Assembly: GCA_036874045.1 (NCBI GenBank)
Contig: CM072343.1
Location: 13,102,001-13,166,000 of the forward strand
Reading direction: 5' to 3'
DNA: 64,000 nt
From: Cymodocea nodosa
Lineage: Eukaryota; Streptophyta; Magnoliopsida; Alismatales; Cymodoceaceae
Position numbers and translations under genes: made by a program. Below, in pieces: positions 44,357 through 57,104 of this stretch; the stretch's first letter is position 1; every line of letters begins with the position of its first letter. The notes below the pieces were generated by a model. That model was not told where the DNA came from. It did not search any database and saw only the letters and a list, made by a program, of their open reading frames with translations.

Positions 44357-46623
44357 ATGGTCTCCAAGTTCTACAAAGGTTGTGGCAGAGGAAAAGGCAA
44401 AAGTAGAAGAGATGGAAAAGGAAAAGAAATAGAAAATGATGAAGTTCCACGTACTTGGTTCAAAAAAATACTTCGAGTGGACAAAAGGTTAGCAGAAATT
44501 TATAGTGAATATTTCCTTCCTAAAGGTATACTAAATGAAGTTAGACAAGAACTCCAAAATACTGATGCTAGTATTACATACATGGGGATTCGAAGTAAAT
44601 TTGATAGAGAATACAGAATGAAATGTGCTAAGATTGCATTTTTGGAACAGTATGAAAAATATTTGGAAAAAGGTGTAGGTTCATCAAATAGAACTCCTCA
44701 AACTCCTATAAACGGTACAAGACTACATGCATTTGAGGAAGAGCATGAATCAGCTATCCCTACTCCTTTATATTCAAAATAAGTAAAATCAAATATTACT
44801 GTAGACAAAACAAAAGTTGACAGTCTTCGAAAGGCCGTTGCAATAGAAAGTGCCTTAGAAGAATTAAAGCAGAAAACTTTTATAGAGCAATTTGAAAAGA
44901 AAACAGCAATACTTGAAAAGGAGAAACAGAAATGTTATAGAAGAAGGAAAGTCAAGAAAATTATGTCTAAGGAAACAAAGTCTTTTGAAAAAGGAAAATC
45001 AGATGAAAATTTATTTCCAAAGGAAATGTATGTCTAGACATTGTACCTTATTGTGCATCTGATAAACTCATTAGTTCTGAGCACACTGAAACTGATGAAG
45101 ATAATGAGACTTTATTTTCCCTTGCTAGAAAGCTTGAGAAGAAATACAAGTCAAATATGAGCTCAAGTTTTTCTATTAGTACAAGTCTTGATGATGCAGA
45201 AATTAACAAATTAGAGCATCAGGCACCTGACATTGAACAAGTTATTGCAGATATAATTGATAATGTTGACGTAGTAACTAGTTCACAGGCTGAATTATCT
45301 AGAGTAGTAGATATTAAAAATGTTAGGACTCTAGAAGAGCTAAAAGTTAACCAGCTTTCTATAGAATCTATAGAAGCAGAGTCTGAGAATTCACAGCATG
45401 ACTCAATGGAATTATCTGTTGAACAAAATGAACAATTACAAACAGATACACCAGCTGTAGAATTTGTGGAAAAATTGAACTCTAAACATTCTATAGAGAC
45501 TGAACAGATGAATGTTGAGCATATTGACAATGTTCCTAACTCTGTTGAAGCTAAAGAATCAAGCTGACCTGAGTAGCTTCAAGATAATATTTTGGAAGAG
45601 GAACAGCATGACATTCATTTTGAAGAAGAGGTTCTTGAAGATGAATTAAACTCTGAATCACGGCTTCAAGTATCACCTTCTTTGTGTACAATATTAAAAA
45701 TTCAAGGTAATGCAATTCATTTTAGATCTGAAGAAGCATTGCAAAAATACAATAATCTGATTACATGTCAGATTCTGCATGCTCGTCTAATAAAATTCAG
45801 AAATTTGATGGAAATAAGAGATCTGTTTGAGTTTCAATGCCTCATTAAATTCTTGCCAGTAGGAATGAAATGGAAGCAATACATAGAGCTTATTGCAGCT
45901 TTTTATAGCAATCTGGTCAAGAATGGAAATTTTCTGAAAACTCAAATAAATGAACAAGAGTTTATATTGTCTCCTGAGTTAATTTTTGAAGTTTTAGGAT
46001 TAAAGAATGAAGGTGTTGTTGTTACCAACAGATTTGACATGATTAGACAACTGGAATGGAACATTCAATCTTTATCAAAAATTCCAGATGTATATTCTGA
46101 AATGAGATTAATGGAAAATCTGAATGCAGAGGCAAGGTTTATTGCAAATATATTGCATGCTAATTTATTTCAAAGAGTTGGACACAATTTGGAAGTCAGC
46201 AGAAGCTGTTTATATGCAACTTATGGCCTGCTAAATAGAATTCAAATAAATTGGTTTGATGTATTTATGTCTCAACTACAGCATATGAGTTCAAAGTTAT
46301 TTTATCGTGATGTTGTACGTAGAATCTTCGCAAGCCAATTGAATTTATCCGACTGGCCCTCTGAAACTAAAGGCATGAGAGCATTTAGTGTCAAAGATTT
46401 ACAAAAATTCCAGGTCATGCATAAACCTCAACGACAACAACAACAAGAACCTGATACATACCATATACAACAACAACAATAGAGTTATTTAGTTCAAGCA
46501 AAACAGCAAACCCAGCTACCTCCTGACTTAGATGCAGTGCTTAACGACATCAGAAATTTTATTAGGCATCTAGAAGATAAAATATGTAATGCTATAAGTG
46601 ATATACTTAGGAGGGGTCGATAA
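44357..46623 (+). pseudogene. Copia-2 env-like region
   Basis: Homologous throughout to 6,378-8,642. The order is a basic start (KFYKGCGRGKGKSRRDGKGK), TWFKKILRVDKRLAEIYSEY (44,456), a Lys-rich helix, an acidic Glu/Ser-rich stretch (45,060-45,650) and the C-terminal domain. That domain has IKFLPVGMKWKQYIELIAAF (45,846), LSPELIFEVLGLKNEG, FQRVGHNLEVSRS, NRIQINWFDVFMSQL (46,237) and KLFYRDVV. A Gln-rich tail (46,430-46,490) and a final helix follow. It is the least damaged of the three copia env-like regions, with a few breaks. Its C-terminal half is shared with Athila-1. No membrane span is obvious, so calling it envelope rests on position only. Confidence 0.75.
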
Positions 46624-47127
46624 CTATTTTTGTTTGTTTCTGAATACAAAATGTAATGTTTGTATTACTTGTTTGATTCATTGAACAATACATTTTTCTG
46701 TAAATGTGTTCAATTATTATTCTTGTTTACAGAAATCATTGTTGAAATTCTCTTATATATATATATATATATATATATTCTCTGTAATTATCTTTTTGAT
46801 TAATGACAAAAAGGGGGAGAAATATTATAAAAAGATGATAATGATCTTAATTGCATATATATATTATAAACAGAGATGCTATTTAAATGGTTATTGTAAT
46901 CTGATAGATGATAATTATAAAATTGATACTTATATAATTATTGACATCTGAGAGTTTTAGTTCTGAGAGGTAAAATTTACACAAACAATAGAAATAAGCT
47001 TAAGTGAACTTAAGTCAACAAACAAGTTTGTTGAATTAAAAGTTAACCCAACGAAGGTGCTTTGTTGAGTTAAACATATTTCATAATTGATTTAATATGG
47101 TTTTGTCATCATCAAAAAGGGGGAGAT
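46624..47127 (+). other. Copia-2 3' non-coding stretch with twin polypurine tracts
   Basis: No gene. An AT microsatellite lies at 46,756-46,778. Polypurine tracts AAAAAGGGGGAGAAA (about 46,808-46,822) and AAAAAGGGGGAGA (47,114-47,126) lie about 300 bases apart. The second abuts the 3' LTR. Confidence 0.8.
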
Positions 47128-47677
47128 TGTTGAGTATTTTTGTTTTGATGATGTGTGCTAAATGAAAATAATCATATTTGCTCAATTACTATTGCTTGTG
47201 AAAAGAAATTAAAATCATCAATTAATACAGAAAAAGCTTACTGATATAAATACTTGTTTGTATTGGATCTGAAGTTAATAACTAGTCGTTTCGTTGCATT
47301 AATTTCTCATTTAGCTAAACGTTAAGTTAACGTGTGGTTTTATTGAAAAGCATGATATCTTTTAAAGTTATATCTTCTGTATCATGAACAGTGCATGTTT
47401 AGACAACTCGTTAAGTTAGAGTTTTGTTTGTATAGAGGTCACGTGAGAACTCATTAAGTTAGAGGCTTAAAGGTTAAAATAGGTCACATGATAACTCGTT
47501 AAGTTAGTGAGTAAAAGAAGAGACAAACTCGTTAAGTTAGTGTTATACACGTGGTGAAATTATAAGTTACGAATGTTGTATTGTATCACGTGAGGTGCAT
47601 ATGTTTAACTCGTTAAGTTAACATAACTAAACGTGTTGAGTTGCTATATTGAACACTAATGCAACGCGTTAGGTTAG
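47128..47677 (+). repeat. Copia-2 3' LTR, left arm
   Basis: Matches 41,052-41,604 of the 5' LTR and ends at GTTAG (47,673-47,677), the Athila-2 target duplication. The break falls in the block shared with Athila LTRs. Confidence 0.95.
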
Positions 47678-49632
47678 TGTTTAGAATGAAAAAGTGCATA
47701 TTATTAACGGTTAAATGATGGTTAATTGCATAATATTTAGCTTATCATATGAGAATTAAGCCATTATGTTATAATTGCACTGTTATATGCTTTAATTGAA
47801 GAATCTGCTTAATTTTGGGGAATTAATGTTAATTTAGTACATTTATGAACTATCGGTAAGTTGCTGGCTGTGAAATTCTTAAGTATCCGAATTTTCTGAT
47901 ATTTCGGACAGTTATGTTTAACATACCGAACAAATTCGGACAGTTATGTTTAACAGACCGAATATGTATCAGATAGTTATGTTTAAATTGTCGAACAGTT
48001 ATGTTTTGAGAGAATATTTTATTATTTCGAGATGTACACGTGTCGAAACCAGAATAAATGTCTTAAGTGAACTTTCGGTGAGTTAGCTGTAATTATCCGA
48101 AAATGCATTTAAGCATCGGATAGTTAGACCTGTAACTCTTCGAAATGTTATTTTATGTTTAAACTACTGCTGACACGTGTCGAGATCTGGTAGATTTACT
48201 TAAGTTATAACTCGATAAGTTAGCATAACTGTACACGTTGAGTTACATGAATATACACTAAGGTAACGCGTTAGGTTAGCGGCTTATTTCTTTATTGCAT
48301 GTATTTTATAGTTATTTTCCAAAATGCCACTGTAGCGGTTGCAGGAATAGACAGTTGGAAGGAAAAACCACGTTTGCACATATCACGTAGGAATTCAATC
48401 GCGCAAGGAGAAAGAAATCATCGCCGTTGATCTGAAGGAAGGAAATCCAACCGATCATTCAAGTAGAAGCAGTTACTACTGAAGAAATATAAAAGAAAAG
48501 AAGAAAAAAAGAAGAAAGTGTGATCGATGGACGGCCAGTGTATACAGAGGAGGAGCACCGAGCTTTCTGCAGACAGTATCGGTGATTCTCCGAAGTATCA
48601 CACCAACCATCGTTATCACCACCATAATCACCAATCATCGAAGGTCTGTGAGGATACTTGCCTGATGTCGGGTCGATTTCAAGCCAAACACAGTGCCTGA
48701 CAACCACTGTGAGTTGTGATCGCGTTGCGAAAAGGGAAGACATTTTCACCAAGCGCCGACTCATATTTCAGGAGATCGTAAAGCTTTTAGCCTTGGCTTC
48801 GGGTTGATGCCTGTATGCTGAAGAGGAGATCATCTTGCAATTCTGGACTCGCAATTCTATAGGGAGAGGAGACAGAATTGTAAGTGGTTTAATTTTCAGT
48901 GGTGTAATCGCGTTGCAAGTAGTGTCGGAAGTGTTTACTGTCAAGTGAGATTACTTTACATTTCACCTTTCGCCCATTTCATCAAAAACAAAAATACCAA
49001 AAACAATTTATCTTTGTTTGTATGTTGTATTTGAGTGTTGTATTGTTTGTGTTGTATCGTGATTAATGTTATCTATATCAGTTTTATGATTGTTTTATGT
49101 TAGTTTTAATTTTACAGTTTACTGAAATTGGTTCGTACAAAAAAAAACTTAAAGATTTTAATGGTTACTGTTTGAATCATCTGAATGTTAGTATTGCTTA
49201 ATGATAAATCCAATGTTAACTAGCAATAAAAAGCTTAATTGATGTTATTTACAATCTGTGGAATCGCCCAATGGTTGGTCGAATTCCTCTATAAATAGCA
49301 GTATTATAAAGAAGAGACATGCTCGTGGAGTTAACTTAAGTCCACGAGGATAGTCCGTTGAGTGCTTATTGAATATAAATTTGAATTGTTCACAAACAAA
49401 CATTTCTTAAATTCGTCAGCAATTCCCTGTGGGATCGACCTGTACTTGCACATTGATACAATAGACACTGTGCACTTGCAGTTAAAGTACAAATTGGAAT
49501 TAATATCTAAATTGTATTAAAGGTTGTTTGTTTACTTCTAAAAGAAAGAATAGGCATAAAGATAAATTAACTAAGTAAAAATAGAAGTAACAAATCCAAG
49601 TTTTTCTAGTGTAGTGTTGGGAAACCCAAACA
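47678..49632 (+). repeat. Athila-2 5' LTR
   Basis: Starts TGTTTAGAATG and ends AACCCAAACA. TATA-like TATAAAAG lies at 48,488-48,495, followed by a GC-richer leader. U3 has TCGGACAGTTATG and CCGAA motifs (47,880-48,130). Confidence 0.95.
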
Positions 49633-49639
49633 AGTTTTA

Positions 49640-49657
49640 TGGCGCCGCTGCCTGGGA
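49640..49657 (+). other. Primer-binding site of Athila-2 (tRNA-Asp type)
   Basis: TGGCGCCGCTGCCTGGGA lies seven bases after the LTR end and agrees at 15 of 17 bases with the plant tRNA-Asp 3' complement TGGCGCCGTTGCCGGGG. Confidence 0.85.
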
Positions 49658-49659
49658 AT

Positions 49660-49740
49660 TGAATTGAACTTAATTGAATTGAATTGAGACGAAGTAAATT
49701 GAATTGAATTGAATTGAATTGAATAGATATAAGCAACTGT
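49660..49740 (+). repeat. GAATT pentamer repeat after the Athila-2 primer site
   Basis: TTGAATTGAATTGAATTGAA-type repeats cover about 49,659-49,725, several units longer than the equivalent place in Athila-1 (12,840-12,858). This is likely replication slippage. Confidence 0.8.
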
Positions 49741-52700
49741 TAGAGCTGTTTCATTTTAATAGTCAGAGTTGTGTGTTTTCTTCTATAATTGAGAATATGG
49801 CATATGCTTATGCTCAAAGATTTCTGAAACATTTAATTAGCATATGTGAATTCTGTAATTCTGAAGGACACGACATTTCTAATTGTTTGAAATTGAGACA
49901 TTTACAGATTGTTAGATCCCATGAACAACAAATGAATTATCCTCAATATAATAGAGTTGAGTATGAGAATCCTATAGTTTACCCAACTGATGGTCAGTAT
50001 AGAATGTGTAATATGATGAGAGACACTGAAGTTTGGGATAGCTATGATAGACTAGAGCATAGTATAGAGCAAAATCTGGACAAACTGGAATACTTTGTGT
50101 GTCAACAACAAGAAGTTAACCGGTTAAACTATAATGAGGCATATTCAGAACCTAAACAAGATATAATTTACGAAACTGAAAAAGCCATAAAGAAAATTGA
50201 TGAAAAATTGAATGCAATGAAATTAGATGATCTGGAAACAAAATTAAAAGCATTAGACAAAAGTACAATGAAAATACAAGTTTTGCAACAGGACAATGAA
50301 AATTATAATGTTATAAACCTGCACAACTTGCAAAATATACAGCAAACAGAAAACACTAATGTAAGAGAATTTAAAGAATGCACTTTAAAACTAAAAACAA
50401 TTAAAGATCATAATTATGAAAATGATATACAAAAACATCATGAAAGTAACGAAAATCTGGAAGATATATGTGTAACATTAAGATTTGGAACTGATATACC
50501 ACCAAGAACACAAAATGAAAATGATATGAAGGTGGACAAGAGTAAAAATCAAAATGATAATGAAAATGTAATAGTTGAAAATCTAGAAATCACTGAAGAA
50601 CAATCTGAATATGCAATTGAAGCTAAAAATGATCAAACAAATCAACTGAAAGAAAAAGAGTCTTTGAAATCAAAATCTTTAGCACCCTATCTTGAAAGAT
50701 TACAACAAACAATTCCTGAAAAACAATAAAAAATCAGAGAAATTTTTGAAAATGTACAAGTTAACATTCCTTTGTTAGATCTATTGCAGAATATGCCACC
50801 TTGTGCTAAATTTCTGAATGATTGGTGTACTAAGAAAGGTGTACTAAGAAAAGAGAGCGAAAAGTTCTTAGAAAGGTCTTTTTAGCTGAGTAAAGTAGTT
50901 CCCTATTTCTGCCACAAATTCCTAAAAAGTTATCTGATCCTGGAATCCCTATTATATCATGCACCATAGGAAATACCATTCTAGAAAGGACCTTAATAGA
51001 CTTAAGTGCAGGTATAAATGTTATGCCAAGTGATATATTTACATCGTTAGGATTAGAAGGCTTAACTCCTACTAGTACGGTTATTCAATTAGCTGATAGA
51101 AGTATAAGATACCCTAGAGGAAAAATAGAGGATGTCTTAATTAAAATCAAGAATTTTATATATCCTATTGATATTGTAATTTTGGATTCCCAACAAATTA
51201 AGCATAAAAATAGTGATACATCTTTAATTTTGGGAAGGCCATTTTTTGCAACATTAGGGGGTGTTATAAATTGTAAAACTGGAGTAGTGAAGTTAGCATA
51301 TGGTAATGAGGATACTCAATTAAATATTTTCAAACCAGAAAGGTTTGAGGAGTTAGAAATGTCCTTACATACCATAAACTTTTTAGAGGATGAAGGAGAT
51401 ATGTTAGATGATGTGATTCAAGAAGAATTAAATAGGCAAATCAATTCTGAAACTTTAGAAGAAAGTGAAAGCATAAATATAGAAGGAGATCAGGAAGAAA
51501 TTAATTTAAAAAATGATGATGTTCAATTAGGAGCTCTAGCTTCTAATGGGCAGCATTTAGAATTAAAACCTTTACCTCTTGAATTAACCTATATATTTCT
51601 GGAAGATAAAAGAACCTATCCAATCGTTATTGCTTCAGATTTAAAAGAGGATCAAATAACTAAATTAAAAGATGTAGTAAAAAGTTATAAAGAAGCAATA
51701 GGATGGAATATGACTGATATAAAAGGGTTAAGTTCAACTTTATGTTGTCACCACATATATTTAGAAGAGAATGCTAAACTTGTTAGAATTCCTGAGAGGA
51801 GATTAAATCCAAACCTTAAAGAAGTAGTCAGGAAGGAAATAGTTAAATGGTTAGATAATGATATAATTTATCCGATTTCTGATAGCTCGTGGGTTAGTCC
51901 AATCCATGTAGTTTCCAAGAAATCAGGATTAACAGTTATTAGGAATGAAAGTCAAGACTTGATACCTACTAGAATTCAATCAGGCTGGAGAGTATGTATA
52001 GACTATAGAAAGCTGAATGCTGTGATTAGGAAAGATCATTTTCCCTTACCTTTTATAGATCAAATGCTGGAAAGATTAGCAGGGCAAGAATATTTTTGTT
52101 TCCTAGACGGGTATTCAAGGTATAATCAAATTCTAGTAGCATTAGAGGATCAAGAGAAAACAACTTTCACCTGTCCTAATGGAACTTATGCTTTTAAAAG
52201 AATGCCATTCGGATTATGCAATGCGCTAGCTACCTTTCAAAGGTGTGTGCAGGGCATATTTACTAGAATGACTGAAGAATTTTTAGAAATATTTATGGAT
52301 GATTTTATTGTATATGGTAACTCATATGAAGTGTGTTTAAGCAATTTAGATCAAATATTAAAATGTTGTGTGGAAAAAAATCTGGTTTTAAATTGGGAAA
52401 AATGTCAGTTCATGGTTAAACAAGGAATAGTCTTAGGGCATGTTGTTTCTAAAAAAGGGTTGGAAGTAGATAAAGCTAAAATAGAAGTAATTTCTAATCT
52501 ACCAGAACCTAAATTAGTAAAAGATATTAGATCATTTCTAGGACATGCTGGTTTTTATAGAAGATTTATTAAAGACTTTAGCAAGATAGCTAGACCTTTA
52601 TCTAATCTATTAAAAGATGTTCCATTTAACTTTGATAAAAATTGCAAGGAAGCATTTTTCAGACTTAAGACTAGCTTAATTTCAACTCTTATAATTCAAG

Positions 52701-54511
52701 AACCTAATTGGAACCATCCATTTGAATTAACGTGCGATGCTTTTGATTTTGCTATAGGAGCAGTGTTAGGACAGAAGATAGAAAAATCTCCTAGAGTGAT
52801 TCATTATGCAAGCAAAACCTTAAATGATGCTCAAGTTAATTACACAACTACTGAAAAAGAATTATTAGCTGTTGTGATTGCTTTAGAAAAGTTTAGATCA
52901 TATTTGATTGGAGCTAAAGTAATAGTATACACGGATCATTCAGCTCTAAAACATCTAATAAAGAAAAAAGAAACTAAACCTAGATTGATCTGATGGATAT
53001 TATTATTGCAAGAATTTTATTTAGAAATTAAAGATAAAAAAGGTTGTGAGAATGTAGTAGCAGATCATTTATCAAAATTACAAATAGAAAAATCAAATAT
53101 TGAAATTAAGGATAATTTTCCTGATGAACAATTAATGACCATCAACACAATGCCTTGGTATGCAGACATAGTTAATTACTTAGTTACTGGTTTAACACCT
53201 AAGGATTGGAATAGATAGGATAAGAAATTGTTTTTCTCAATAGTAAAATATTACTATTGGGAAGACCCTTACTTTTTTAAGAAATGTCCTGATCTGGTTT
53301 TATGGAGGTGTGTTCTAGAAACTGAATATTCGAGCATATTATCTTTCTGTCATGACCAAGCTTGTGGAGGACATTTTGGTTTAGGGAAAACTACTACAAA
53401 AATTCTGCAATGTGGGTTTTATTGGCCAACACTATTCAAAGATCCTCATAAATATTGCTTAAGTTGTTTAAGATGTCAACAAATAGGACGAATATCAAAG
53501 AGGAATATGATGCCTCTTAATCCTATTGTTGAGGTTGAAATCTTTGATGTGTGGGGAATAAATTTTATGGGTCCATTTCCTATGTCTAATCAATTTAATT
53601 ATATATTGTTGGAGGTGGATTATGTATCTAAATGGATAGAAGCTATTCCTACAAATACTAATGATAACAAAGTGGTAATACAATTTATAAGAACAAATAT
53701 ATTTGCTAGATTTGGAATACCTAAAGCTATTATCAGTGATAGAGGAACTCATTTCTGTAATAGAAGTTTTGAAGCCTTAATGAAGAAATATGGAGTAAAT
53801 CACAAAATTGCAACATCATGTCATCTGCAAACAAGTGGACAAGTAGAAAGTGCAAACAAATAAATTAAATTAATCTTGGAGAAAGTAGTAAATCCTACTA
53901 GAACAAATTGGGCTAATAGATTGATAGATGCACTTTGGGCTTATAGAACTGCTTATACAACGAGCTTGGGTGTGTCACCTTTTAGGCTAGTATATGGAAA
54001 AAGTTGTCATTTACCTATTGAAATAGAACATAAAGCTTATTGGGCATTAAAAACTCTGAACACTAATTTAAATCATGCTGCTGAAAATAGGAAAATGCAA
54101 CTAATTGAATTAGAAGAATTTAGAAATGAAGCTTATTCGAAGACTATAAGAGAAAAAGAGAAAATTAAATTCTAGCATGATAGAAAAATTATTCCTAAAA
54201 GCTTTGAAATAGGACAAGAAGTATATCTTTATATGGCTAGACTCCATAACCATCTAGGAAAATTAAGATCTAGATGGGCAGGACCTTACATAGTTCGAAA
54301 TGTTTATCCTTATGGAGCTATTGAAATTGAAAATCCTAAAAATCAGAATATATTTAAAGTAAATGGACAAAGACTTAAACCTATTCTGAAAACACCAAAA
54401 AGCTCCTTTGGAATTATAGAAGAAGTCAGAGTAGAGGACTACTTGAACTTTACTCAGTCAGAAATCAGTTTTTATGTTTATATATATATATATATATATA
54501 TAAAATATTAA
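49719..54511 (+). pseudogene. Athila-2 zinc-knuckle/spacer and pol region
   Basis: Parallel to 12,846-17,602 of Athila-1. The CCHC knuckle CEFCNSEGHDISNC is near 49,850, and the Lys/Glu/Asn spacer covers 49,990-50,720. The retropepsin site region, ending GINVMPSDIF, is near 51,010. RT runs from about 51,790 with the SPIHVVSKKSG and GWRVCIDYRKLNAV stretches, and the active site FMDDFIVYG is near 52,293. RNase H is about 52,725-53,080 ([31 protein letters not shown]). Integrase has its finger at 53,350-53,490, FMGPFPMS (53,566), SDRGTHF (53,737), SGQVESANK and the C-terminal LRSRWAGPYIV (54,263). Longer stretches are open than in Athila-1, but it is still broken, with roughly half a dozen breaks. 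Confidence 0.9.
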
Positions 54512-55004
54512 AAATATATATAAAACATAAAAATAGTTGCGGTTCAACAGACAAGATCCATCGGTATGACTAGAACATTAAAAAAATTGTATATTAATTT
54601 TCAAAAAAAAATATTGGTTTTACCGAAACATAGTATCGGTTCAACCGAAAGAAAAAAAAAATATATATTTAGGTCTGATTGAAGCATAGTATCGATTTAA
54701 CCGGAAAAGAAAATTGTATATTAATTTTCAGAAAAAAATATTGGTTTTACCGAAACATAGTATCGGTTCAACCGAAAGAAAAATAAAAAATATTTAGGTC
54801 TGACCGTAGCATAGTATCGGTTAAACCTGTAAAAAAACAGAAAAACTATTCTCTGTAATATTTTTATTATTATAATTGCTTGTACGGGGAGTCCGTTGAG
54901 TTACGCTTAACTCAACGAGCTCACTCCGTTGAGTCTTGAGTTAGTCAACGAGCTTATTTCGTTGAGTTAACTGTGACTCAATGGAGTACTGTAGCTAAGA
55001 TCTA
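54475..55004 (+). repeat. Athila-2 post-pol repeats and hairpins
   Basis: An AT microsatellite (54,480-54,502) precedes two tandem units of about 125 bases (about 54,586-54,713 and 54,714-54,835). Each has TTGGTTTTACCGAAACATAG, then TATCGGTTCAACCGAAAG and a GCATAGTATCG...TTTAACC end. A cluster of CCGTTGAGTTA / AACTCAACGAG inverted motifs follows at 54,890-54,990. No gene. Confidence 0.85.
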
Positions 55005-55937
55005 AAATTAGAAAAACTCCAGAAGGAAGTACATGAATTTTGGCATAGAGATTAAATTTTATTGTTCGTCTACTTGTGTAAAATTGTATGAAATTGTATG
55101 ATGTACTTGTAATGTAATAGATTCATATTAATGAATATAATTTTTCAGATGCAATTTTCATACGTATTTGGATGTGAAATGAATGGAATTTATTGAATAT
55201 TATGTAATTTGTGGAACTTTATGAATATGTAACAGATTTACAATTTACTGAATGATAGGATAACTGCTTAAAAATTTCTGCATGTTATAAGGTAAAATGT
55301 AAATTCTGCATAACATAAAATGACCTGCAAGTTAAATCTTTATATAATATTCAGATTTAAATATATTTTAATCAAAATGAGGCATTAATGACATAGATTT
55401 AACTTTATTACAGTTAGCAGAATGACAAAGAAAAAAAAACAGAATAGAAAACTTACGAGAGTGAAACTTAGAAGTTGCCAAGTGTTAGTATGCTGAGTTA
55501 ACCGTAACTCCACGAGGTTAGTAATATAATATAAGGTCACTCCGTTGAGTTATCTGTAACTCAACGAAGTTAGTCTGTGGAGTTAGCAACAGTAACCGAC
55601 TGTGTTCTGTTGAGTAATCTGTAACTCAATGATGTTAGTTCGTGGATTAAGCAGAACGGTTATTCTTTTAACCACAAACGAAACTTCATCAGTTTTGCGG
55701 TTACCAAAATTTGAAATTAGTAGTGGTACACGTACCTATAAAAACAGGAACCACGATGCACGTTGCAAGCCACGTTCTTGCAACGAGATTTATTCACTTT
55801 ATGGATGCGTAATATATATATGAAACAGAATATTATTTACGAGTTACCAGCACTTTTAAAAGAAAGGAGAAAGCGTTGGAGGAACTGGAAGGAGAAGCAG
55901 CTGATTCAACCTTCATCTGACAACAAATATTTATAGA
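55005..55937 (+). other. Athila-2 spacer before the F-box, with remnant of the env-like tail
   Basis: About 55,005-55,055 matches the last codons of the Athila-1 env-like region (AATTAGAAAAACTC, GAAGGAAGTA); the rest of that region is not seen. The remainder parallels 19,594-20,494, with hairpin words at 55,495-55,640 and a TATA-like AATATATATAT at 55,811-55,821 about 120 bases before the F-box ATG. No other gene. Confidence 0.7.
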
Positions 55938-57104
55938 ATGGAAAGCTTCAGACTGAATCGACAAATGGAATTAATGCAATTACCGTTGGATGCACTAAGG
56001 GAAATACTAAGTAACTTGTCAACTAAGGATCTGTGCAGGCTGTGTTGTGTATCAAAGGAAATTAAAGACTGTATTGAAGAAAAATATTTTCAGGGACTAC
56101 AAGCTGCAAAAATGACTAAGATTAGAGATGGATTCATATGGAGGTCATTTAATCGTAGTTCAAATACCCATGAATATCTGGCGATGGAAGAAACTACTGG
56201 AATTCCACCCAATGCATTAGAAGGAATGAGTCATATTATGGGGATAGATGAAGGATTAATCATATACAAGACGAGACCAAGGTATGCAAGTTTATTATTA
56301 CCGGATATTTTGATAAGAAATCCTATAACAGGAGAAGAATGGAATATAGGAAGACCTAATAGATTTGAAGCACCAACTGTAAATTGTGGGTTAGCTTTAA
56401 TATTTTCTGATAAAAATTCTGTAATTCATGAAAAATTATATTATTGGAGACCTACAGGAAATTGGGGTGAAGATTTACGCTTAAGTGTGTATAATTTTCT
56501 AAACAGATCTTGGAATGAAAACATTATGATATATCTAGGATAGAAATCATTAATTAACCAAACACATGTCATACTTGATGGATATATCTATTTAGTCACG
56601 GAGATATCATTAGCATATGGATCTGATTTATACATAGTGAGCATAGACAGTTATGATGATTATATAGAAATTTTACCTATATCGAGTGAAACAGCTAAAC
56701 CACCATCTGCAGAATTTAATGAAATTCAAATAGGAATGTGGTATAATGAAGAAGATGATCCTATTTTATGTTTGATAAGATGGTGGGATGAATTGATGAA
56801 ATTTCAAATATGGATTATGGAAGACATGAATGAATGGAAGTGGGAAGAGGAGTATATTGAAATAGATGTAGAAATAGAAACTGCTACATTACCTTGGAAC
56901 CAAAAAGGATCCCTTTCTGCATTACATATCATTAATGGTAATACACTCGTATTTGGAATTTATAATATATTGCATGTTTACAAATTAAAAAGGAACAAGA
57001 ACTGCTTTAAAACAGAATTAATAGCAAGAAGAACTATGCCTAAAAAGTTTGCTTGGACTGATACATTTATTCCATTTGTTTCTACTTTTCAATCATGTTC
57101 TTAA
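55938..57104 (+). pseudogene. Captured F-box gene, intronless copy in Athila-2
   Basis: A frame of about 388 codons starts MESFRLNRQMELMQLPLDAL. It has an F-box at residues about 14-50 (LPLDALREILSNLSTKDLCR, then LCCVSKEIKDCI). The substrate-side domain includes LLLPDILIRNPITGEEWNIG, WNENIMIYLG, WYNEEDDPILCLIRWWDELM and FQIWIMEDMNEWKWEEEY, and the end is FVSTFQSCS. F-box proteins tie substrates to SKP1-CUL1 ubiquitin ligases, acting in nucleus or cytosol (family knowledge); the target here is unknown. It is close to the Athila-1 copy but lacks the 1.55-kb intron, exactly at the GT-AG borders. It carries about one break. Confidence 0.85.
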
